Of a DNA stretch of 60,403 bases, positions 43,069-49,948 are shown in pieces. Origin of the DNA: CAZUXY01 sp964624235 (GTDB lineage Bacteria; Spirochaetota; UBA4802; UBA5368); assembly GCA_964624235.1 (NCBI GenBank), contig CAZUXY010000030.1, forward strand, positions 1 through 60,403, given 5' to 3'. Numbering within the stretch: the stretch's first letter is position 1; every line of letters starts with the position of its first letter. The position numbers and the translations under genes were made by a program. Below the pieces are notes generated by a model. That model was not told the DNA's origin, made no database searches, and saw only the letters and a list, made by a program, of their open reading frames with translations.

Positions 43069-43085
43069 GGTCACAAATTGTGACC
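43069..43085. promoter_or_regulatory. 17-base palindrome upstream of vapBC
   Basis: GGTCACAA-A-TTGTGACC is a perfect inverted repeat 29 bases upstream of the vapB -35 element. It may bind a regulator of the module, or mark the end of a foreign segment. No known consensus fits exactly. Confidence 0.5.
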
Positions 43086-43114
43086 GCTCCTTCTGCATCC
43101 CTGATACGGGGTGC

Positions 43115-43143
43115 TTGACTTAAGTAAACTGGTTTATTATACT
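43115..43143 (+). promoter_or_regulatory. Promoter of the vapBC operon
   Basis: TTGACT and TATACT with a 17-base spacer form a near-consensus sigma-70 promoter. The predicted start point (~43150) coincides with the A of the antitoxin ATG, so the mRNA is probably leaderless. ATAC-N5-GTAT (43139-43151) could be the autoregulatory site. Confidence 0.7.
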
Positions 43144-43149
43144 AGTTGT

Positions 43150-43404
43150 ATGAAAAAAGAACAAAAAACCATCGGTTCCTTTAAAGCAAAGACCCATCTT
43201 GCCGGTCTCCTGGAGGACGTACAACGGGGCAATGAGTACACTATCACCAAAAGGGGTAAGCCCGTGGCACGGCTGGTGCCCTATACCGCCGGTGAGTGTG
43301 ATTTATCGATGGAAGAGATTATCGCCCGGTTTGATTCTATCAGGAAATCCGTTGGTAGAAAAGTTTCCATCAAAGATTATATTAACGAGGGCAGAAAATA
43401 CTGA
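43150..43404 (+). CDS. vapB: VapB-type antitoxin (Phd/YefM-like)
   Basis: The 84-residue protein contains the Phd/YefM/AbrB-like DNA-binding segment: FKAKTHLAGLLEDVQRGNEYTITKRGKPVARLVP. Its C-terminal tail would bind and neutralise the toxin. Toxin and antitoxin genes overlap by one base (TGATG). Type II antitoxins usually repress their own promoter. No ribosome binding site is visible before the ATG, which agrees with the leaderless promoter. The GC content is lower than that of recA and folE2 around it, so the module was probably acquired. Confidence 0.82.
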   Translation: MKKEQKTIGSFKAKTHLAGLLEDVQRGNEYTITKRGKPVARLVPYTAGECDLSMEEIIARFDSIRKSVGRKVSIKDYINEGRKY

Positions 43405-43814
43405 TGGGTTATGTCATCGACTGTTCTTTCTCCGCCGCATTATTCCTCCCCGATGAAAACTCAGTAAAAGTGCGCGATTATTTCATTGAACACGGGAAGG
43501 ATGATAGTATACACGTCCCACTTTTATGGTGGTACGAAACAAGCAATGTCGTAAATACGGCCATTAAGCATAAAAGACTGAAGCAGGAAGATGCTGAAGT
43601 AGTTTTACGGCTTTTGGGCAAGCTGGCGATTGAAACAGATACAGCTTTCGGTGATGGCTACTCTCAGGGTATACAATCACTTGCCCAATCGTACGGACTC
43701 TCTTCGTACGATGCAGTGTATCTTGAACTGGCGATAAGAAAAAAAGCGACGCTGGTAAGCCTCGACGGCGCACTGCTTTCAGCCGCAAAGAAATGCGGCA
43801 TTGAAACGAAATGA
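43404..43814 (+). CDS. vapC: VapC-type PIN-domain toxin
   Basis: The 136-residue PIN-domain protein has the four acidic residues of the metal site: D6 (YVIDCS), E45 (WYETSN), D103 (SSYDAVYLELA) and D121 (VSLDGAL). VapC toxins are Mg2+-dependent RNases that cut tRNA or rRNA. It follows the antitoxin with a one-base overlap, so both are co-translated. No residue is missing, so it is predicted active. Its stop overlaps the next short reading frame, a PIN remnant. Confidence 0.85.
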   Translation: MGYVIDCSFSAALFLPDENSVKVRDYFIEHGKDDSIHVPLLWWYETSNVVNTAIKHKRLKQEDAEVVLRLLGKLAIETDTAFGDGYSQGIQSLAQSYGLSSYDAVYLELAIRKKATLVSLDGALLSAAKKCGIETK

Positions 43815-44074
43815 AATATACTGGTTCTCCGGAACACATGAAGGGGAAGACTTATATTACATCCGTATTTATTACTTCTGAACCGGCGGGAAGTATTCCA
43901 GCGGTATGCCGTGACCCGGATGACAATAATGTTTTATGGCTCTCAGAATACGTCAAGGCCGGTTGTATTATTTCAGGAGACCGGGATCTTTTAAACCTGA
44001 AGTCATATAAAGGGGTAAAGGTAATCACGCCGAGGGAGTTTATGGAGGGGCGTATTACATCTCAAAAGTGCTGA
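43811..44074 (+). pseudogene. Truncated PIN-domain (COG1569-like) toxin relic
   Basis: The 87-residue frame matches only the C-terminal half of a second kind of PIN protein: CRDPDDNNVLWLSEYVKAGCIISGDRDLLNLKSYKGVKVITPREF. The N-terminal half with the first catalytic Asp is missing. It starts inside the vapC stop (ATGA). It may be a remnant truncated when the vapBC module arrived. The segment is still open, so translation is possible, but activity is unlikely. Confidence 0.6.
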
Positions 44075-44104
44075 AAATATAAAGGCAAATAAGGGGGATT
44101 GCAT

Positions 44105-44284
44105 ATGATAGGGGATGCGATTTCTATCACGAAAACAGGCTGTTTATTCAGAAAACCGAAATTTCCGGTCATAGGTGATTTTAGCGGTAATGTCGAAGCT
44201 ATGAATGATTTGAAAGATACCATGAAGATAATAAAATCTGTTGAACTTGTGGAAAACAATTTTAATATTGTCATAGATTTATAG
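44105..44284 (+). CDS. Small hypothetical protein
   Basis: The frame encodes 59 residues (MIGDAISITKTGCLFR to IVIDL). AAGGGGGA precedes the ATG by six bases, which supports a real gene. I recognise no family. It lies in the lower-GC segment after the vapBC module and could belong to it. Confidence 0.4.
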   Translation: MIGDAISITKTGCLFRKPKFPVIGDFSGNVEAMNDLKDTMKIIKSVELVENNFNIVIDL

Positions 44285-44303
44285 TGCGGAAAGTGGAGCT
44301 GTC

Positions 44304-44408
44304 ATGATGTCTACCTGCGCTTCACGCTGCGACAACATGAAAAAGAAATGCCTCGGCGACTGTGACAGTTACCGCCTGTTCAAGAACAACAGAGTGCCTG
44401 AAAAATGA
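44304..44408 (+). CDS. 34-residue Cys-rich ORF coupled to folE2
   Basis: The short frame encodes MMSTCASRCDNMKKKC and 18 more residues. Cys residues at 5, 9, 16 and 20 give a C-x3-C-x6-C-x3-C pattern. GTGGAG lies five bases before the ATG. The stop overlaps the folE2 start (ATGA), so the two are translationally coupled. It could be a small metal-binding protein or a regulatory leader peptide. FolE2 is the zinc-independent enzyme, so a zinc-linked role is an attractive but untested inference. Confidence 0.5.
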   Translation: MMSTCASRCDNMKKKCLGDCDSYRLFKNNRVPEK

Positions 44409-45205
44409 ATCCTGACGAGAAAGAGAAACTGCGGGACATCCAGTCGGAACCCGATCCGCGCAACCTCCCCATCAACAAGGTGGGGGTGAAGGACATCTCA
44501 TACCCGGTGCTGGTGCTCGACCGCGCCGCGGGCTGGCAGCACACGGTGGCCCGGGTGAACATGTACGTCGATCTGCCGCACCATTTCCGCGGCACCCACA
44601 TGAGCCGTTTCGTGGAGATCCTTAACCGCTATCAGGGCGGCATAAGCAGTCTCAATATCAGGGAATTGCTGAACGAAATGAAGAAACAGCTCAACGCCGA
44701 GAACGCGCACTTCGAGATAGAGTTTCCCTACTTTATCACCAAAGAGGCGCCGGTTTCCAGGGAACGGGCCAAGATGGAATACACCTGCCTGCTTAAGGCC
44801 GATTCCTATGACGATTTCTACACCCTGGAGGTGCGGGTGCCGGTGCTTTCGCTGTGCCCCTGTTCGAAGGAGATCAGCGAGTGCGGAGCCCACAACCAGC
44901 GGTCCTTCATCACCATCACCGTCAAGGCCCGGGAAAAGGTATGGATTGAAGACGTGGTCGAGATCGCCGAGAGCTCGGCCAGCACCGACCTTTATTCCAT
45001 CCTGAAGCGGGAAGACGAGAAATATATCACCGAAAAATCATACCACAATCCCATGTTCGTCGAGGACATGGTGCGCAGCGCCGCCGAGAAGCTCATGCGC
45101 ACCGACCGGGTGCTGTGGTTTTCGGTGGAGTCGGAAAATATGGAATCCATCCACAACCATTCCGCCTACGCGCGCATCGAGATGGACATGCGTAACCGGA
45201 AATGA
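44405..45205 (+). CDS. folE2: GTP cyclohydrolase FolE2 (type IB)
   Basis: The 266-residue protein matches FolE2. It has VNMYVDLPHHFRGTHMSRFVEIL, the conserved SLCPCSKEIS with the metal-binding Cys, and GAHNQRS. It converts GTP to dihydroneopterin triphosphate, the first step of folate and, in many bacteria, queuosine synthesis. FolE2 works with Mn or Fe and replaces zinc-dependent FolE. It is often induced under zinc limitation. No zinc regulator site was identified here. The start codon overlaps the stop of a Cys-rich mini-ORF. Confidence 0.92.
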   Translation: MNPDEKEKLRDIQSEPDPRNLPINKVGVKDISYPVLVLDRAAGWQHTVARVNMYVDLPHHFRGTHMSRFVEILNRYQGGISSLNIRELLNEMKKQLNAENAHFEIEFPYFITKEAPVSRERAKMEYTCLLKADSYDDFYTLEVRVPVLSLCPCSKEISECGAHNQRSFITITVKAREKVWIEDVVEIAESSASTDLYSILKREDEKYITEKSYHNPMFVEDMVRSAAEKLMRTDRVLWFSVESENMESIHNHSAYARIEMDMRNRK

Positions 45206-45380
45206 ACAGCCCCACGGCCTGACGACGCTCCGCCAGGATACTGTGGCGTCCTTTCATTTGTTGTCATATCGAATAATATTCTCGTGGTGCGGATGCCGGC
45301 GTCCCTTTCCACGATGGTCGACGGCAACGAATCGATGCCGGGTCGGGCAAAATTCCATGAAGAGAAACTGAAATCCGCGG

Positions 45381-46130
45381 TCAATACTTGGGTATGTTGA
45401 GGTCCGATTCGTAGAGCCTGCGCGGAATAACCAGGAAAAGTATGAGCGTGGTGATCGACAGGATTACCAGCAGGGACATGCCTATGATAATGACCATCTG
45501 GTTTTTTATGCCTTCGATTCTTTCCAGGGAGACACCGATCCTGAAAGCTCCCCAATGCTTGTCACCCAGAAAAATGGGGGCCGCGATGTCCCACATGGTC
45601 TCACCCGTGTCGCGGTTGTAAAGCTGCTTGATGGTGCCATCTCCCTTGAAACGTGCGGCGGTAATCCCGACTGCATCATCAAATATGCGCTTTGATCTAC
45701 TCTGCAATGCGCTTTTAATCGCGCCCCTGGATGAGGGGCCTGAGTATTTCAGGTTATGTGTGGGCACATAGCCGTTTCGGTCCGCCGGGACCGCATAGTC
45801 TATATCGGGGTCTTTAATGAATTCATCGATGGTATGCTGAAGATACCTGTCGAATACACGGTCATATCGCGTGGTATATTTCTGTGGTTTCGTGTCGGGG
45901 ATGGGTATGTATCGGGTGTCGAACACATCCTGCTCCCTCACTATCCCCGTCTCGATCATTATCCTTATCATTTCCCCCGTCACCTTGGCGCCTATCAGGG
46001 CTTCGATACGGCACTTTTCGAAAAGCTGGTTCTCCAGGTTATCGAACATCTTGACAATGAGAAAGTATGAGCTGAGGCAGAGGAGCAGGCAGACTCCCAG
46101 TATGATCATGATCCTGGATTTAAGGTTCAT
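45381..46130 (-). CDS. Membrane-anchored Cache-type sensor domain without output domain
   Basis: The 249-residue protein has an N-terminal TM segment (~7-26), a periplasmic domain and a C-terminal TM segment (~213-238), then only ~15 cytoplasmic residues. The periplasmic part shows YTTRYDRVFDRYLQHTIDEFIKDPDIDYAVPADRNGYVPTHN and NRDTGETMWDIAAPIFLGDKHWGAFRIG. This pattern is known from Cache-type sensors of methyl-accepting chemotaxis proteins. The HAMP and signalling domains are absent and no frame downstream supplies them. It may be a stand-alone sensor partner or a truncated receptor. Confidence 0.72.
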   Translation of the reverse strand: MNLKSRIMIILGVCLLLCLSSYFLIVKMFDNLENQLFEKCRIEALIGAKVTGEMIRIMIETGIVREQDVFDTRYIPIPDTKPQKYTTRYDRVFDRYLQHTIDEFIKDPDIDYAVPADRNGYVPTHNLKYSGPSSRGAIKSALQSRSKRIFDDAVGITAARFKGDGTIKQLYNRDTGETMWDIAAPIFLGDKHWGAFRIGVSLERIEGIKNQMVIIIGMSLLVILSITTLILFLVIPRRLYESDLNIPKY

Positions 46131-46317
46131 TTTGCTTTCAGTCCTCAGAAAAGCCGCAACGGGATAAACACTTCCCCACAGGGGCGCTATTGTAGTAGCC
46201 TACGAATGGATGTATGTCAATACTTTTTAAATCTGTACCGTTATGATTGTTCAGGCAGAGTGCGGGCAAGGGAACGGACCCGGGCGGCAGGCACGCGGAG
46301 GTCATCGGGTAATTTAA

Positions 46318-46347
46318 TTGACACGAACAGTGACCCGCACATAGAAT
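46318..46347 (+). promoter_or_regulatory. Promoter of the asnS operon
   Basis: TTGACA and TAGAAT are 18 bases apart. The predicted leader before asnS is about 25 bases, too short for an attenuator. Confidence 0.65.
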
Positions 46348-46377
46348 TTTTTGATTTTAATTTCAACGAGAGGACCG

Positions 46378-47763
46378 ATGAAGCGCGAGAGGGTAAGGGA
46401 TCTGCTCCGTGCGGTAAGCCCCGGCGGTGATGTTTCAGTCAGCGGGTGGGTGAGAACACGGAGGGATTCAAAGGAATTTTCTTTTCTGGAGATAAATGAC
46501 GGGTCGTCAATCGATTCCATCCAGGTGGTGGCCGGAGTTTCCCTGGAGAATTACGATCAGGTAGAGAAAATTACTACAGGGTGCAGTGTATCGGTAACGG
46601 GCACCCTGGTGGAGTCGCCCGGAAAGGGACAGCGCTATGAAATCCGGGCGCGGGAGATTACCGTTCACGGTTGGGCCGATCCGGATAGTTACCCTCTCCA
46701 GAAAAAACGCCATTCCTTCGAGTTTCTAAGGGAAATTGCGCACCTGCGGGCCCGTACCAATACTTTCGGTGCCGTAAACCGGGTCAGGAACACCCTCAGT
46801 TATTCCATACACCGGTTTTTTCAGGAAAAAGGGTTCATATACGTCCATACACCCATCATTACCTCAGGAGATTGCGAGGGGGCGGGGGAGCTTTTCCGTG
46901 TCACCACGCTGGATCCCGGCAGCATGCACCTGGTCGGGGGCCAGACTGATTATTCGAAGGATTTTTTCGGCCGAAAGACCAGTCTTACCGTAAGCGGACA
47001 GCTGGAGGGAGAATTGCTGGCAACGGCGCTGGGAAGTGTCTACACCTTCGGGCCCACCTTCAGGGCTGAGAACTCCAACACGAGCCGGCACCTGGCGGAA
47101 TTCTGGATGGTCGAACCTGAAATGAGTTTCGCTGATTTACACGATGACATCTCGCTGGCGGAGGAGTTTCTTAAATACCTTTTCCGACAGTGTCTGGAGG
47201 AATGTCCAGACGATATGGATTTCTTCAATACCAGGATACAGCCCGGTATCAGCGGGATACTGGAATCGATAATCAATGCGTCCTTTGAGGTGATCAGTTA
47301 TTCCGAAGCCGTTACGATGCTCGAGGGTTCGGGCGTAAGCTTTGAGTACCCGGTAAAATGGGGGTTGGACCTGCACTCCGAGCACGAACGATGGCTGACG
47401 GAGCAAAAGGTACGCGGCCCGGTCGTGGTGGTGGACTATCCGCGAGAGATCAAGGCGTTCTACATGAAACTCAATGACGATGAAAAGACCGTAAGAGCCA
47501 TGGATGTGCTTCTGCCCAAGATAGGTGAAGTCATCGGGGGGAGCGAACGGGAAAGCCGTTACGATGTTTTGGTTGACAGAATGCGCGAGGCGGGCTTAAA
47601 TCCGGATGATTACTGGTGGTACCTCGATATCCGCCGTTTCGGTACGGTACCCCACGCGGGATTCGGCCTGGGGCTTGAGCGGACGGTTCAGTTTGTCACG
47701 GGGATGCAGAATATAAGGGATGTAATCCCCTTCCCCAGGACACCCCTTAATGCTGAGTTCTGA
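46378..47763 (+). CDS. asnS: Asparaginyl-tRNA synthetase
   Basis: The 461-residue protein has an N-terminal OB-fold (VSVSGWVRTRRDSKEFSFLEINDGS) and a class II catalytic core. Motif 2 is FGPTFRAENSNTSRHLAEFWMVEPEM and motif 3 is GFGLGLERTVQF. The length and EFWMVEPE fit AsnRS rather than AspRS, which has an extra ~100-residue insertion. AGAGGA before the ATG at 46378 fixes the start. Its presence implies direct charging of tRNA-Asn. It heads a run of same-strand genes through the SDR at 53702. Confidence 0.95.
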   Translation: MKRERVRDLLRAVSPGGDVSVSGWVRTRRDSKEFSFLEINDGSSIDSIQVVAGVSLENYDQVEKITTGCSVSVTGTLVESPGKGQRYEIRAREITVHGWADPDSYPLQKKRHSFEFLREIAHLRARTNTFGAVNRVRNTLSYSIHRFFQEKGFIYVHTPIITSGDCEGAGELFRVTTLDPGSMHLVGGQTDYSKDFFGRKTSLTVSGQLEGELLATALGSVYTFGPTFRAENSNTSRHLAEFWMVEPEMSFADLHDDISLAEEFLKYLFRQCLEECPDDMDFFNTRIQPGISGILESIINASFEVISYSEAVTMLEGSGVSFEYPVKWGLDLHSEHERWLTEQKVRGPVVVVDYPREIKAFYMKLNDDEKTVRAMDVLLPKIGEVIGGSERESRYDVLVDRMREAGLNPDDYWWYLDIRRFGTVPHAGFGLGLERTVQFVTGMQNIRDVIPFPRTPLNAEF

Positions 47764-47796
47764 TATCTGATGATAATCCCCTGAAGGTTAAAAACA

Positions 47797-48237
47797 ATGA
47801 GAATAGCGATCGGTGCGGACCATGCGGGAGTGGCGCTCAAACAGGCGATTTGCGAGAGATTCAAAGGAATCGATTTCAATGATGTCGGTACCTACAGCGA
47901 TGCCGGCACCGATTACCCCGATCATATAGCCAAAGTCGCCCTGGCGGTGCAGAAACGCGGGGCCGACAGGGGGATAGGCATCTGCGGTACCGGGATCGGC
48001 GCTTCCATAGTGGCGAACAAGTTTCGCGGTATACGCGCCGCCCTGTGCACCAGTGAATTCATGGCCGAGATGTCGCGCCGACATAACGACGCGAACATAC
48101 TGGTCCTGGGCGCCCGCACCATTGATGTGGAAACCGCGTGCAAAATCGTGTCTGTATGGATAGAAACACCTTTCGAGGGGGGACGGCACCAGGCGCGGAT
48201 AGATAAGATAGTCAAGATCGAAGAGGGTGAGAGGTAA
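47797..48237 (+). CDS. rpiB: Ribose-5-phosphate isomerase B
   Basis: The 146-residue protein matches RpiB/LacAB. It starts RIAIGADHAGVALKQ and has YPDHIAKVA, GICGTGIGASIVANKFRGIRAALC and NILVLGARTI. The active-site Cys in ICGTGIG is present. It interconverts ribulose- and ribose-5-phosphate in the pentose phosphate pathway. It lies 33 bases after asnS in the same direction. The family call is firm, and isomerase specificity (ribose rather than allose or galactose) is by homology. Confidence 0.92.
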   Translation: MRIAIGADHAGVALKQAICERFKGIDFNDVGTYSDAGTDYPDHIAKVALAVQKRGADRGIGICGTGIGASIVANKFRGIRAALCTSEFMAEMSRRHNDANILVLGARTIDVETACKIVSVWIETPFEGGRHQARIDKIVKIEEGER

Positions 48238-48279
48238 CCCCATGAATTCATTTAAAAATCCGGGTGCGGTGAAGCGGCG

Positions 48280-49935
48280 ATGAAGGTCCCGCTGAAAAAA
48301 TATTTCATGGCCGCGGGTTGTGCGGGATTGATCTTCGCCGTAGCCGATCTCTCGGACCGCGTGGTGTTCTCCTCACGGGGTATGGACCTTTACAATGTGG
48401 TAAGCGAAAAGGACCACAGGGGGAAAGAGGTTTTTTCCCTGAAAGACCTGAGCTACCGCGGTTCGTCGATCCCTTATGCCACCGACCTGCTGCTCTCATT
48501 CAACCGTCCGCCGGCAGACCTGACGAAGGATGACAGCCGGAAATACGGTATCCGCTACGCGTCGTATACCCTGGAAAGAGGGAAGGGATCACTGGGCGGC
48601 GGCGCGGCCCATTTTTTCAAGGAAGACCATCGCGTTGAAATAGAAACAGAACGGGACCTGTGGCTGGCCACCTGCTCGGACCTCGGCTCCTTCACTGTCG
48701 AGATGCGGTTCATGATCTATGCCCTCAGGGACGGAGGAGTGCTGTTTTCGAGTACCGGATTCAGTGAGGGGAAGAAAAGCGGGGTGGAGATTCTGATCAG
48801 GGGGAAACGGGCGGTGGTTAGGCTCTTCCGGCTTTTCAAGGACGAAAACGGGCGCAGGGTGGATGTGTTTTTGAACCGCGGCAGGATTTTACGCGAGAGG
48901 CAATGGTATCATTTCGCCCTGAGCTTCGACCGTATATCGGGGAAACTGGCTACCTATATCAACGGAGACGAGAACGAGGTCCATTACGTAACGGCGGGCA
49001 ATGAACCTTTCATCGGGGTTTTTGAACCGTCATTCTCCTGCGCGGACACGCCGGTGGCCGTGGCGGGAAAGAATTTCATGGGACTGCTGGATGAACTGAG
49101 AATATCATACCGTCATATCGAGGATTTGAAGAAAGAGACGGACCTCGCGCTAAAAAATTATCGCCAGACCGGAAACATCGGGAGAATACCGGTAAACGCC
49201 GAGGGGATCATCACCAGCGATGTGTACCGGTTCAGGCATACGGGCACCAGGGTGATCCTCTTCGGATGGGAGGAAATCCCCCGTCCGGATACCCATGTCT
49301 GGATGGAGTTCAGGATAAGCGACGATCTCTTCGACAGAAACAATGAGAAGCTCAAATGGTACCGTATCGAGAACCGTCAGCGCAATATATTTCTTAAAAA
49401 GATAGGTGACCTTTACCTCAGGGGGAAATACTGTCAGTGGCGTGCGCATCTCATCTCATCGCCCAACGGGTCCCGTTCACCGGGCATCTACGATATCACC
49501 CTCAATTACCATCTGGACCGGCCTCCGCGCAGCCCGCTGATGCTGGAAACCACGGGCACCGGCGACGGCAGCGTTACCCTCAGATGGAAGAAAAACGTGG
49601 AACCCGATATCGCGGGTTACAATGTGTATTACGGCATACAGCCGGGAAAATATAACGGTGTGATCAGACTGATAAACGGACAGAGAATAAGCAATGCCCT
49701 GAACCCGCGACGGAACCACGTCGAAGTGCGCCTGACGAACGGCATCATCGAAGAGAACCGTGCCCTTGACGGCACGGGTGTGCTGGAATACCCCCTCTTG
49801 AAAAATGACATACTTTATTATTTCGCGGTCAGTGCGTATGATTCATATCGAGTGGGCACGGTGTATAACCACGAATCGGAACTCTCGACGGCGATAACCG
49901 CCAGGCCGGTTCCAGGTTCCGAAATCAACAGGTGA
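48280..49935 (+). CDS. LamG/concanavalin-like plus fibronectin type III domain protein
   Basis: The 551-residue exported protein begins with a hydrophobic signal-like segment (KKYFMAAGCAGLIFAVADL). A LamG-like jelly roll covers ~85-290 (VEIETERDLWLATCSDLGSFTVEMRF, ERQWYHFALSFDRISGKLATYING, FMGLLDELRIS). A second beta region follows and a fibronectin type III domain at ~430-545 (SVTLRWKKNVEPDIAGYNVYYG). These domains bind sugars or proteins at the cell surface, and no enzyme domain is seen. Thirteen bases separate it from the cyclic-nucleotide-binding fusion gene downstream. Confidence 0.72.
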   Translation: MKVPLKKYFMAAGCAGLIFAVADLSDRVVFSSRGMDLYNVVSEKDHRGKEVFSLKDLSYRGSSIPYATDLLLSFNRPPADLTKDDSRKYGIRYASYTLERGKGSLGGGAAHFFKEDHRVEIETERDLWLATCSDLGSFTVEMRFMIYALRDGGVLFSSTGFSEGKKSGVEILIRGKRAVVRLFRLFKDENGRRVDVFLNRGRILRERQWYHFALSFDRISGKLATYINGDENEVHYVTAGNEPFIGVFEPSFSCADTPVAVAGKNFMGLLDELRISYRHIEDLKKETDLALKNYRQTGNIGRIPVNAEGIITSDVYRFRHTGTRVILFGWEEIPRPDTHVWMEFRISDDLFDRNNEKLKWYRIENRQRNIFLKKIGDLYLRGKYCQWRAHLISSPNGSRSPGIYDITLNYHLDRPPRSPLMLETTGTGDGSVTLRWKKNVEPDIAGYNVYYGIQPGKYNGVIRLINGQRISNALNPRRNHVEVRLTNGIIEENRALDGTGVLEYPLLKNDILYYFAVSAYDSYRVGTVYNHESELSTAITARPVPGSEINR

Positions 49936-49948
49936 AAGCAGGTGTACA

